The position numbers and the translations under genes are program-made. The notes beneath the pieces are model-generated. The model was not told the DNA's origin. It made no database searches and saw only the letters and a program-made list of their open reading frames with translations. Shown one piece after another: positions 33,866-42,176 of a DNA stretch of 64,000 bases (the first letter of the stretch is position 1; every line of letters begins with the position of its first letter). The DNA is from Kutzneria buriramensis (lineage in GTDB: Bacteria > Actinomycetota > Actinomycetes > Mycobacteriales > Pseudonocardiaceae): contig NZ_QUNO01000012.1 of the NCBI RefSeq assembly GCF_003387475.1, positions 124,001 to 188,000 of the forward strand. Direction: 5' to 3'.

Positions 33866-34365
33866 CGGGACGGTCGGCCAGCCCGACGTAGCGCCCGGAC
33901 CAGCAGCGGCACGCCGATAACGGCTGGGAGCAGCCAGTAGAGGGCGTGTGGCAGCAGGCTCCACAGCGGCAGGTTCGGCCCGTTGTCCACGTAGAAGCCG
34001 GTCAGCAGCGCGATGTAGGAGACGGCCATGCCGGTGCCGTGCACCCGGATCCGGCCGCGTCTGCGCGCGAACACCCCGACCGCCGCGGAGAGCGTGGCGA
34101 CGGCGCCGATCGCGAGCAGATCGACATCGTGCGGCCAGCGGAGCACCGCGAGCGTCACCAGCGCGGTGAACGAGCACGCCAGCGCCCAGTAGTAGACGGT
34201 GCCGGCACGCGGATGGCGTCCCGGCCGCTTGCGCGCCGAGGCAGCCAGCGCACCGGCCACCACGCACACGCTGGCGGCGCCCACGTGCACCGCGAGCACG
34301 GCGAGGAATATCGGCCTGTCGTCCGGGATCGGCAGGCCGCCGACGACGATCTGGCCGGCTGCCAT
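33844..34365 (-). CDS. Unrecognised membrane protein inside the ars operon
   Basis: This 173-residue protein has four to five hydrophobic helices (AVHVGAASVCVVAGALAAS, TVYYWALACSFTALVTLAVL, LLAIGAVATLSAAVGVFA, MAVSYIALLTGFYVDNG, ALYWLLPAVIGVPLLVRAL). Conserved-looking His residues sit in RVHGTGM and LPHALYW. It resembles uncharacterised DUF2306-like membrane proteins only loosely, and I do not recognise a function. It lies 20 nt after arsC and 19 nt before arsR1 on the same strand, so it is co-transcribed with arsenic-resistance genes. A role in arsenic handling is inference from position only. Confidence 0.7.
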   Translation of the reverse strand: MAAGQIVVGGLPIPDDRPIFLAVLAVHVGAASVCVVAGALAASARKRPGRHPRAGTVYYWALACSFTALVTLAVLRWPHDVDLLAIGAVATLSAAVGVFARRRGRIRVHGTGMAVSYIALLTGFYVDNGPNLPLWSLLPHALYWLLPAVIGVPLLVRALRRAGRPSRSSSIVD

Positions 34366-34385
34366 GCCGGTCAGTGTGCGCCCGT

Positions 34386-34796
34386 TCAGGCGTGGCCGGG
34401 TACCAACTCGGCCAGCAATGCGGTGACGCGGCGGTCGATCTCGTCGCGAATCGGGCGCACGTGTTCGACGTCCCGGCCGGCCGGGTCGGCCAGTTCCCAG
34501 TTCAGGTAGCGCTTGCCCGGGTAGACCGGGCAGGCGTCGCCGCAGCCCATGGTGATCACCACATCGGCCGCTCGCACGGCGTCGTCGGTCAGCGGCTTGG
34601 GGAACTCGTGGGACAGGTCCAGGTCGAGTTCGGCCATCGCGGCCACCACCGCGGGGTTGACCGTGTCGGCCGGGGCCGAACCGGCGGAGCGCACGACGAC
34701 CCTGCCGGCGGCGTGGTGGTGCAGCAGCGCGGCGGCCATCTGGGAGCGTCCGGCATTGTGCACGCAGACGAACAGCACCTCAGGCTTGTCGGACAC
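34386..34796 (-). CDS. arsC: Arsenate reductase (LMW-phosphatase type)
   Basis: This 136-residue cytosolic enzyme reduces arsenate to arsenite. It carries the P-loop CVHNAGRSQ with nucleophilic Cys near residue 11. The resolving cysteines are in MGCGDACPVYPGKRY, and a Asp-Pro motif in ELADPAGRDVE supplies the general acid. It belongs to the thioredoxin- or mycothiol-coupled class. The start lies inside the acr3 gene (17-nt overlap), so the arsenite produced is passed to a co-translated efflux pump. Confidence 0.92.
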   Translation of the reverse strand: MSDKPEVLFVCVHNAGRSQMAAALLHHHAAGRVVVRSAGSAPADTVNPAVVAAMAELDLDLSHEFPKPLTDDAVRAADVVITMGCGDACPVYPGKRYLNWELADPAGRDVEHVRPIRDEIDRRVTALLAELVPGHA

Positions 34797-35856
34797 GATC
34801 GCTCCCGGAGACGTGGGGACTGAACAGGCGGCGCGCCCCCAGGGCGGCGTAGACGAGGGCGACGAGCGCCGGGACCTCGATCAACGGTCCGACCACGCCG
34901 GCCAGGGCCTGGGCGCTGGTGACGCCGAACGTCGCGATCGCCACGGCGATGGCCAGCTCGAAGTTGTTGCCGGCGGCGGTGAACGCAAGCGTGGTGGTCC
35001 GCTCGTACGACAGGCCGAGGCCCCGGCCGAGCGCGAACGAACCGGTCCACATCAGGGCGAAGTAGGCCAGCAGCGGCAGTGCGATGCGGGCGACGTCCAG
35101 TGGACGGCCGGTGATCTGCGCGCCCTGCAATGCGAACAGCACGACGATGGTGAACAGCAGCCCGTACAGGGCGAGCGGCCCGACGCGGGGCAGGAACCGG
35201 GCCTCGTACCAGTCCCGGCCACGGGCGCGTTCGCCGAGCCGGCGCGACAGGTAGCCGGCCAGTAGCGGGATGCCCAGGAAGATCAGCACCGAGCGGGCGA
35301 TGGCCCAGCCGGACACCGCGAGGTCGGCCTGCGGCAGGCCGAGCCAGCCGGGCAGCACCGAGAGATAGAACCAGCCCAGGGCGCCGAACGCGATCACCTG
35401 GAACACCGAGTTCACGGCCACCAGCACGGCCGCGGCCTCGCGGTCGCCACAGGCGAGGTCGTTCCAGATGATGACCATGGCAATGCAACGGGCCAGCCCG
35501 ACGATGATCAGTCCGGTGCGGTACGCGGGAAGATCGGGCAGAAGCAGCCAGGCCAGCGCGAACATCAAGGCCGGTCCGATGACCCAGTTGAGCAGCAACG
35601 ACGGCAGGAGCAGTCGCCGGTCGCGGGTGACGGTGTCCAGTCGGTCGTAACGGACCTTGGCCAGCACCGGGTACATCATGATCAGCAGACCGAGCGCGAT
35701 CGGCAGCGAGATCCCGTCGACCTGAACGGCGTCGATCGCCGCGCCCAGGCCGGGAATCACGTGGCCGGCGCCGAGGCCGAGCAGCATCGCGGCCAGGATC
35801 CACACCGGCAGGAATCTGTCCAAGGTGGACAGTCGGGTCACGACGCCCGCGCTCAT
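34780..35856 (-). CDS. acr3: ACR3-type arsenite efflux permease
   Basis: This 358-residue membrane protein has ten predicted helices. It exports arsenite using the proton gradient. The conserved Cys in helix 4 (GLARCIAMVIIWNDLACGD) and the Glu in helix 9 (AAGNNFELAIAVAIATFG) that are essential in the family are both present. The ATG at 35856 overlaps the arsR2 stop (ATGA) and the end overlaps arsC. The order arsR-acr3-arsC is the common actinobacterial arsenic operon. Confidence 0.94.
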   Translation of the reverse strand: MSAGVVTRLSTLDRFLPVWILAAMLLGLGAGHVIPGLGAAIDAVQVDGISLPIALGLLIMMYPVLAKVRYDRLDTVTRDRRLLLPSLLLNWVIGPALMFALAWLLLPDLPAYRTGLIIVGLARCIAMVIIWNDLACGDREAAAVLVAVNSVFQVIAFGALGWFYLSVLPGWLGLPQADLAVSGWAIARSVLIFLGIPLLAGYLSRRLGERARGRDWYEARFLPRVGPLALYGLLFTIVVLFALQGAQITGRPLDVARIALPLLAYFALMWTGSFALGRGLGLSYERTTTLAFTAAGNNFELAIAVAIATFGVTSAQALAGVVGPLIEVPALVALVYAALGARRLFSPHVSGSDRVRQA

Positions 35857-36203
35857 GCGGTGGTCATCAGCACGGACGACAGCATCTGCAACGTGGTGGG
35901 CAGCACGCGGTAGTAGATCCAGGTGCCGCGCCGCTCGCCGTCGATGATGCCCGCCTCGCGCAGCACCTTGAGGTGGTGGGAGATCGTCGGCCCGGTGAGG
36001 TCGAACGCGTCGGTCAGGTCGCACACGCACGCCTCGCCGCCGGCGTGGGAGGCGATCAGCGAGAGCAGCCGCAGCCGCACCGGGTCGCCGAGCGCCTTGA
36101 ACACCCGTGCGAGCTCCGCGGACTGGTCCTCGGACAGCGGTTCGCGCGTCAGCGGTGAGCAGCACTGCGACTCGGTCGCCACCAGCGGCAACTGTTTCGA
36201 CAT
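35853..36203 (-). CDS. arsR: ArsR-family repressor 2 (arsenite-responsive)
   Basis: This 116-residue repressor has an N-terminal extension with a CC pair (ESQCCSPL), the winged-helix core FKALGDPVRLRLLSLIASH and the classical As(III)-binding helix motif ACVCDLTDAFDLTGPTISHH. The wing is ERRGTWIYYRV. It heads the reverse operon and is divergent from arsI, 81 bp away. A pair of inverted ATNGATGTCTNTC motifs in that gap (36215-36227 and 36259-36271) is its likely operator, so it may control both directions. Confidence 0.92.
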   Translation of the reverse strand: MSKQLPLVATESQCCSPLTREPLSEDQSAELARVFKALGDPVRLRLLSLIASHAGGEACVCDLTDAFDLTGPTISHHLKVLREAGIIDGERRGTWIYYRVLPTTLQMLSSVLMTTA

Positions 36204-36214
36204 ACGTCTAGGTT

Positions 36215-36271
36215 GACAGACATCTATCTAGAGCGCAATCTAACCAAGCACTGATTCGATGGATGTCTATC
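36215..36271. promoter_or_regulatory. Two inverted ArsR-type motifs between arsR2 and arsI
   Basis: GACAGACATCTAT (36215-36227) is, on the reverse strand, ATAGATGTCTGTC. ATGGATGTCTATC (36259-36271) is on the forward strand. They agree at 11 of 13 positions and point outward toward the two divergent genes. The right copy ends next to the arsI ribosome-binding site (AAGGAGG, 36273-36279), so a bound repressor would block initiation. Confidence 0.6.
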
Positions 36272-36284
36272 CAAGGAGGATCTC

Positions 36285-36737
36285 GTGTCCCGCGTGCAAC
36301 TGGCCCTGCGAGTGGCCGACCTCGATGCCTCGATCGCCTTCTACAGCAAGCTGTTCGGTGTCGAACCGGCCAAGCGACGCCCCGGCTACGCCAATTTCGC
36401 GGTCGCCGAGCCGCCGCTCAAGCTCGTGTTGCTGGAGGGCGAGGCCGGCCAGGAAACCGTCATGGACCACCTCGGCGTCGAGGTCGAGTCCAGCGACCAG
36501 GTCGGCGAGGCCACCGAGCGGCTGTCGGCACTGGGTCTGTTCACCGACGTCGAGAACGACACGACCTGTTGCTACGCCGTGCAGGACAAGGTGTGGGTGC
36601 ACGGACCCGGTCAGGAGCCGTGGGAGGTCTACGTGGTCAAGGGCGACTCGGCGACGTACGGCGGCGATCCGCAGCTGACGGCCGCCGGTTGCTGCACCGA
36701 CGACAGCCAGGCCAAGCCGGCGAACTGCTGCTCCTGA
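36285..36737 (+). CDS. arsI: ArsI/CadI-family metalloenzyme (C-As lyase)
   Basis: This 150-residue type I extradiol-fold protein starts with VQLALRVADLDASIAFYSKLF, giving the first metal-binding region. It has DHLGVEVESSD and the vicinal cysteine pair in TTCCYAVQDKVWV that binds trivalent organoarsenicals in ArsI. The tail contains more CC pairs (AGCCTD, ANCCS). ArsI cleaves the carbon-arsenic bond of methylarsenite; CadI homologues are metal-induced, so either name is possible. The GTG at 36285 has AAGGAGG. It is divergent from the arsR-acr3-arsC operon, which encodes both methylation and export. Confidence 0.88.
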   Translation: MSRVQLALRVADLDASIAFYSKLFGVEPAKRRPGYANFAVAEPPLKLVLLEGEAGQETVMDHLGVEVESSDQVGEATERLSALGLFTDVENDTTCCYAVQDKVWVHGPGQEPWEVYVVKGDSATYGGDPQLTAAGCCTDDSQAKPANCCS

Positions 36738-36768
36738 AACTGTCGGACCCCGGTGGCATGCTGACATC

Positions 36769-37494
36769 GTGTACCGGGAATGGGCGACGGGGCTGGCCGG
36801 GGCCGTGGCGTGGAGTCGGGTGGTGGACGAGCCGGAGGCGCACCGGATCCTGCCCGACGGCTGCCTCGACCTGATCTGGTCCGACGGCCGCCTGATCGTC
36901 GCCGGCCCCGACACCATCGCGCACGAGATGACCAGCCCGGCCGGCCGGGTCTACGCCGGCCTGCGGTTCATGCCCGGCACCGGGCCGTCGGTGCTGGGCG
37001 TGCCGGCGCACGAGTTGCGGGACAGCCGGGTGCGGCTGGACGAGATCTGGCCCCAGCGGCTGGTCGATCAGCTGACGGCCCGCGTGGGAGCGGCCCCGAA
37101 CCGCGCCGCGGCGCTGGTGGACATCGCCCGATCCCGCATCGAGGTCGATCCCGTGACGGCAGCAGTTGTCACGGGCCTTCGCGCGGGTCGACCGGTCGCG
37201 ATGGTCGCCGATGAGGTGGGGTTGAGCGAGCGGCAGTTGCTGCGCCGGAGCCTCGCGGCGTTCGGTTACGGCCCGAAGACGCTTGCCAGGGTTCTCCGCG
37301 TGGAACGGGCGCTTGCCTTGGCCACCCATGGTGTCCCGGCCGCCGATATCGCTGCCCGTGTCGGATGCGCCGATCAAGCCCACCTTTCGCGAGAGGTGAA
37401 GGCCTTGACCGGAGTTCCCCTCACAAAGTTTCGGATTTCCGTGCGGCCCACCGTGGATCGGGCTCCCGGCAGAAGGAGGACGTACGCGAGGTGA
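36769..37494 (+). CDS. AraC-family regulator
   Basis: This 241-residue protein has an N-terminal DUF6597-like sensing domain (RILPDGCLDLIWSDGRLIVAGP, then GRVYAGLRFMPGTGP) and a C-terminal AraC helix-turn-helix pair (GLSERQLLRRSLAAFGYGPK and VPAADIAARVGCADQAHLSR). It starts at a GTG 32 nt after arsI. Other members of this subgroup regulate diverse genes and the ligand is unknown. A link with arsenic is possible from position only, and it could also act on the large secreted-protein gene downstream. Confidence 0.85.
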   Translation: MYREWATGLAGAVAWSRVVDEPEAHRILPDGCLDLIWSDGRLIVAGPDTIAHEMTSPAGRVYAGLRFMPGTGPSVLGVPAHELRDSRVRLDEIWPQRLVDQLTARVGAAPNRAAALVDIARSRIEVDPVTAAVVTGLRAGRPVAMVADEVGLSERQLLRRSLAAFGYGPKTLARVLRVERALALATHGVPAADIAARVGCADQAHLSREVKALTGVPLTKFRISVRPTVDRAPGRRRTYAR

Positions 37495-37799
37495 TGTCGG
37501 GTCGCGAGCCGGCCTCGGGCATCGCCAAGGGGCGGCCGTGTTGTCTGCCTAGGTGAGATCGGGCTCCACGGCTTTGGCGTGCGCACACCTTTGATTGCGC
37601 CGATCGGATGCCGTGGTGATCGAACGGGTGCGCATCGGCTGGCGTAACTTCCGGGCCAATTGCCGCGTAGGTCCTGCTTGGGTGACCTGTCGGATTTATG
37701 TGAGCTGTATCACAATTGCTGCTTTGGAGTGCTGGTGGCTAGTGTTCGGGATTGATCACAATCGGGCGGCATGTCTGATTTTGTCAAGGGGGATATACG
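37495..37799. other. Promoter region of the HINT-toxin gene, A/T-richer than surroundings
   Basis: No gene is seen in these 305 bases. They are visibly richer in A/T from 37660 on. They contain a perfect CRP-like palindrome (37699-37714) and a second GATTG/CAATC inverted repeat with a TCACA half-site (37750-37763). A GGGGGA ribosome-binding site lies 10 nt before the GTG at 37800. Confidence 0.6.
37699..37714. promoter_or_regulatory. CRP/FNR-type site upstream of the HINT-toxin gene
   Basis: TGTGA-GCTGTA-TCACA matches the textbook CRP palindrome TGTGA-N6-TCACA at every defined position. It lies 86-101 nt before the start codon. A cAMP receptor protein homologue is common in actinomycetes, but binding here is inferred from the motif alone. 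Confidence 0.55.
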
Positions 37800-40700
37800 G
37801 TGACAAGAAGTGGTCCTTTCCGTGCGCCCAAAAAGAGAAAATGGGTGCGGGGCTCATTGACCGGGCTGGCCGCCGCGATGGCGCTGCTGTCGGTGACGAC
37901 GACCGCAAGCGTGGCGGCCGTCGCGAGTAGTGATCCGTCCGCCGCGCGGCCGGCTGACGCGCCCACGTGGCGTTCCACCCTGGGTACGCAGGCCAGGACG
38001 GACCGGTGTCGGGTCGGCCTGGTCATGCACGCCGGCGGTCCGCAGCTCAAGGCGGCGGCCGACACGGCGCTGGCGGGCGCGGACGCAGATCTGCGCACGG
38101 CCGCGGACGGCCTGTACTACCAGAGTGGAGCGATCGGCGACGCGTACCGCCGGGACGGTACCGACGTTGCTGCCGAGAATCAGGTCGCGGGCAAGCGGCA
38201 CGCCGGCTGGGAAGCGGTGCTGAAGCCTTACTACTCCGACCCTATTCCCTATTTCGAACAAGATATATACGATTACATGGCCAAACGGCAGGAAATGGCG
38301 TACAACGCCATCAATGTCGATATGGTCGCGAAGGCGAACCAGGCCGCGATCGACGCCGCGACCACGGTGATGAACCAGAAGAAGGCCGCTGACGCCACGG
38401 TCTACTACTTCGGTCCCCTGGTGATCAACGGTCGCTCCGCCGACGACATCCGACAGTTCCTCCAGTACGGCGGCTTCCCGAAGACTGCCCCGACCCCTGG
38501 CTCTGCGGAGTTCCGCATGGAGGTCGAGGCGCTCAAGGTGCGCTACGCCAGCTGCGACAGCGCGAACCCGGCAGACCCGAGCCAGGTGCTCGGCACCGTG
38601 GTCTCGACCGCCAACGCGGAATGGGAGGCCGAATACGCCTCGCAGGCGCCACAGCGGGCCACCCTCGTCGCGGCCGAGTTGCAGGCGTCCAAAGACCTGA
38701 AATCTGCGACGGACGCCATGATCGAGGCGGTCGGTCAGGCCGCGATCGTGAGCAGGCTGCTGGATTGGCAGCGGCAGTGGACTTCGCCTTCCCAACCGGG
38801 CTATCCCTCGCAGGCACTCCTCGCGCAGGCGGCCAGCGACCTGGCGACGGCCAAGCAGCGTGTCGCCGCGCAGGTTCCGCTGGCGCAGCAGGCGGCGGCC
38901 TCGGCCAAGACCCAGTCGGACACTGCGATTGCGGCGCAGGCACAGGCGGGCGCGATCGCAGCCGCCAACGGCACGCCGTACGGGCGGGGCTTGGCCTACG
39001 CGCAGCAGTCCGCCCAGGTCACCGCCGCCTCGGCCGCAGCCGCACAGGCTTCGGCAGCGGCGGCGCAGACCGCGCTCAACGCCAGCAAGGCGGCGGCCAG
39101 CGACGCGGATGCGTTGTGGTCCAGTGCATCCGCGCAGGCGCACGCCACGCAGGCCGCCTTCGCCGAGGCCGCCGCGAAGCAGTCGGCCGACCAGGCGCAT
39201 GCCGCTGCGGCCGCTGCCGCGACCCAGGCCGCGCAGGCGGCCGCCGCCGCGACCCGTGCCCACAACGACCGGACGACCGCCGAGCACGCACAGCAAAGCG
39301 CCCAGGCCGCGGCGAACGACGCCCACAACCAGCGTGCGACCGCGGAGTCCGAGCGGGCCAAGGCCGGTGCGGCCAAGACCGAGGCCGAGAACCAGCGGGC
39401 CAAGGCCCAGCAGGCCGACGCCGACGCGCAGGCCAAGCAGCAGACCGCGGCCAGCAAGAAGGCTGACGCCGTGGCTGCCGCAGGCACCGCGGCGCAGAAG
39501 CGTCAGGCCGCTGAGAACGCCGAGTCCCGGGCGGCACTGGCCCGAAACAACGCCGTGGCCGCGGCAAATGCTCGAGATGCGGCGAATGCGCGTGCAGCGG
39601 CGTGTGATGCCTGGGCCGCGGCAGCGGACGGCACCGACGCCGCACAGGGCGCGCGGACCGCCGCAGACCAAGCCCGGTCAGCGGCAAACCAAGCCGCCAG
39701 TGCGGCGACCAGTGCGCAGGCGGACGCAGATCAGGCTGAGGACGCCGCGAAGGCGGCCCGTGCCGCGGCCACCCAAGCGGATGCCGCAGCCTCCCGGGCG
39801 CAGGCGGCCGCGTCGTCCGCACAGTCCGATGCGAACACCAGTCACGCCGCCTCGCTGACCGCGCACGCTGCGGCCGCCGACGCGATCGTGGCCTCCGATC
39901 AGGCGGCCCGCAATGTGCAGGCGGCCAAGGATCAGGCGGACAAGGCCGACGCCGCATCTGCGCAGGCCAAGGCAGACTCCGCGACCGCGCGTGCAGAGTC
40001 CGACCAGTCTCAGACGGACGCTGCCAAGACGGCGGGGCAGGCATTCGCCGCGGCAGAGGCAGCTACCGCCGCTCGCGACTCGGCCTTGAAGGCCAGCACA
40101 GCGGCCAACGAGGCGATTCGCCTGGGCACGCCGTTCCAGCTGACCGATTCGTCCGCGGGCATGGCAGTCCTGGTCGGCCAGACCGCCGACACCTTGGCCC
40201 AGCAACAGGCGAACGCCGCCAAGGCCCGCTCCGACGAAGCCGCCCGCGCCGCGCAGGCCGCCGCCGACGCGGCCGCTCACGCCGACGCATCGGCCAAGGC
40301 CGCCGCGCAGTACGCGGCCAACGCCGCCGCCGATGCCGCATCGGCGCTCCAGTCGGTCGCGGCGGCACGAGCATCCGCCGCTGCCGCAGCGGCTGACGCA
40401 CAGGCGACCCAACAGGCTGACGACGCCACGAAGGCGATCGACCAGCAGGCACAAACCGACGCCTTCCAAGCCGGCGTCGCCGCACGTGACGCTCGCAATG
40501 ACGCTGACGCCGCCGCAGCGGCAGCCACCGACGCCGAGAAGGACGCCGCCTCGGCTCGTAAGGCTGCCGACGCCGCCACCGCCGATGCCAATGCGGCCAA
40601 GGCAGCTGCGGACAAGGCCGACAAGGATGCGACTGCCGCCGAGGCGGCCGCCGCGAATGCCCGGGATCTCGCGCAGCAGGCGGAGGACGCTGCCAAGCGG

Positions 40701-42176
40701 GCTGAGCAGCAACAGCGTGACCAAGACGCCACCGACGCGCTTAACCAGGCCGGCCCGGGTGGGATCGACGGCGCCAACGTCCGGGTCGACCTCAGCGGGT
40801 TGTCCCGGAAGTCATATGAACAGCTCAACCCGTGCGTCATGGATCTCAGCGATCCCAACAGCTCGTGCGACGTCGACATACGGGTGCACTTCGCCGGTGT
40901 CGTCTTCTACTGGGCGGTCACCTGCGAGCTGCCCAACACCGCGGTCAAGGACTGCGCGGGTCATACCCACGAGGACCAGATCGACCGCAAGGAGATCACC
41001 GATTTCCCGGTCGAGCGCAGGATTCACATCACCCGTGCGGACATTGCCCGGGCACTGCTGAGCAGTGTCGAGGACTTCATCGCCAACCTCGTTCCCAAGG
41101 TGGTGTTCGGGATCTTGGGCGACATGCGTCGGTGCGCGTTCGGCGACTGGGGATCCTGCGGGTGGACCGCGTCGTTGTTCGTCGGGCCGGAGGACCTGAA
41201 GGTCGGCGTCCAGGCCGTGCGCGACATCCGGGTGGCGATCGCAACCGGCCGCGATATCGACGCGGCGCTGGCCGCCCTCGAGTCGGCCGCGCTCGCACCG
41301 GAGCTGAAGCTCGCGTTGGAAGCCGACGCGGTCAAGGCCCAGCTCCGACAGATGGGTTGTATGGTCAACAGCTTCCCGGCGGGCACGCCGGTGCTGATGG
41401 CGGACGGCACACATCGGCCGATCGAGCAGTTGGTCGCCGGCAACCGGGTGCTAGCCACGAATCCGACGACGGGGGAGACCACCGCCCGATCGGTCATTTC
41501 CGCCCTGCATCACAGCGCGCAGAATCTACTCGATGTCGACCTGAACGGCGGTGGCGGGCTCACGACGACTCGCGGGCATCGCCTGTACGTCGTCGACAAG
41601 GGCTGGAAGACGGCCTCCAATCTGCGGCCGGGCGATCGTGTCCATGCTCGTGACGGGAGCACCCCGTCGGTCGCGGCCGTGCACGACCGGAACGGCAGGC
41701 CGGACGAGACTGTTTACGACCTGACCATCGCCGACGTGCACACGTTCTATGTGCTGGCCGGTAGCACTTCGGTACTGGTGCACAACTCCGACTGCACTAC
41801 TTTCCATGCGGAGTACAATGGCGGCGGCGAGATCTGGGCGGACCTGATTGACGGGGTACTGAGCATGGCGGTCGAAAGGAACTCGAGTTCCGTGTCCGGT
41901 GGGCAGATGTTCACCGACGCGATGAACCACTTCGGACCGGACAACGTCAAGGCGTTCTCGGGCTTGTGGATATCCGCGATGCCATCGAACCTGGATGCCT
42001 TCAATGCGAACCTGAGGGCCGGTATGTCCTTCGAGGACGCGGCGGCCAATACTTTCACCGGCCACATGTGCGCCAAGTACGGATTGACCGTGGTGACGGT
42101 CGACAGAAGCAAGTTGGTGGGAGAATTCGGTCAGTACACCACGGCGACTCCACTGTTTTCGCGACCCGCGAAGTAG
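37800..42176 (+). CDS. Secreted polymorphic-toxin-like protein: Ala-rich coiled coil, HINT domain, novel C-terminal tip
   Basis: This 1458-residue protein has a Sec-type signal peptide (basic start, then LTGLAAAMALLSV, cleavage near residue 40). A globular part of about 280 residues follows, then some 650 residues of extremely Ala/Gln/Asp/Lys-rich heptad-like sequence predicted as one long coiled coil (about 330-985). A Cys-containing globular segment covers 990-1180. A HINT domain spans about 1190-1329: SFPAGTPVLMADG, TTRGHRLYV with the block-B His, and the closing VLVHN. The remaining 129 residues are a different, more A/T-rich tip ending in a short tail. This is the presentation arm-protease-toxin order of polymorphic toxins. 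The usual HINT first Cys is displaced, with Cys1187 three residues before NSF, so self-cleavage is uncertain. The GTG start follows a GGGGGA site. Confidence 0.82.
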   Translation: MTRSGPFRAPKKRKWVRGSLTGLAAAMALLSVTTTASVAAVASSDPSAARPADAPTWRSTLGTQARTDRCRVGLVMHAGGPQLKAAADTALAGADADLRTAADGLYYQSGAIGDAYRRDGTDVAAENQVAGKRHAGWEAVLKPYYSDPIPYFEQDIYDYMAKRQEMAYNAINVDMVAKANQAAIDAATTVMNQKKAADATVYYFGPLVINGRSADDIRQFLQYGGFPKTAPTPGSAEFRMEVEALKVRYASCDSANPADPSQVLGTVVSTANAEWEAEYASQAPQRATLVAAELQASKDLKSATDAMIEAVGQAAIVSRLLDWQRQWTSPSQPGYPSQALLAQAASDLATAKQRVAAQVPLAQQAAASAKTQSDTAIAAQAQAGAIAAANGTPYGRGLAYAQQSAQVTAASAAAAQASAAAAQTALNASKAAASDADALWSSASAQAHATQAAFAEAAAKQSADQAHAAAAAAATQAAQAAAAATRAHNDRTTAEHAQQSAQAAANDAHNQRATAESERAKAGAAKTEAENQRAKAQQADADAQAKQQTAASKKADAVAAAGTAAQKRQAAENAESRAALARNNAVAAANARDAANARAAACDAWAAAADGTDAAQGARTAADQARSAANQAASAATSAQADADQAEDAAKAARAAATQADAAASRAQAAASSAQSDANTSHAASLTAHAAAADAIVASDQAARNVQAAKDQADKADAASAQAKADSATARAESDQSQTDAAKTAGQAFAAAEAATAARDSALKASTAANEAIRLGTPFQLTDSSAGMAVLVGQTADTLAQQQANAAKARSDEAARAAQAAADAAAHADASAKAAAQYAANAAADAASALQSVAAARASAAAAAADAQATQQADDATKAIDQQAQTDAFQAGVAARDARNDADAAAAAATDAEKDAASARKAADAATADANAAKAAADKADKDATAAEAAAANARDLAQQAEDAAKRAEQQQRDQDATDALNQAGPGGIDGANVRVDLSGLSRKSYEQLNPCVMDLSDPNSSCDVDIRVHFAGVVFYWAVTCELPNTAVKDCAGHTHEDQIDRKEITDFPVERRIHITRADIARALLSSVEDFIANLVPKVVFGILGDMRRCAFGDWGSCGWTASLFVGPEDLKVGVQAVRDIRVAIATGRDIDAALAALESAALAPELKLALEADAVKAQLRQMGCMVNSFPAGTPVLMADGTHRPIEQLVAGNRVLATNPTTGETTARSVISALHHSAQNLLDVDLNGGGGLTTTRGHRLYVVDKGWKTASNLRPGDRVHARDGSTPSVAAVHDRNGRPDETVYDLTIADVHTFYVLAGSTSVLVHNSDCTTFHAEYNGGGEIWADLIDGVLSMAVERNSSSVSGGQMFTDAMNHFGPDNVKAFSGLWISAMPSNLDAFNANLRAGMSFEDAAANTFTGHMCAKYGLTVVTVDRSKLVGEFGQYTTATPLFSRPAK

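Noticed and set aside
37854-39671. A 605-residue reverse-strand open frame in the toxin's coiled-coil region
   Set aside because: It is Gly/Arg/Leu-rich, has no domain, and is the expected antisense shadow of Ala-rich codons (GCC/GCG) on the forward strand.
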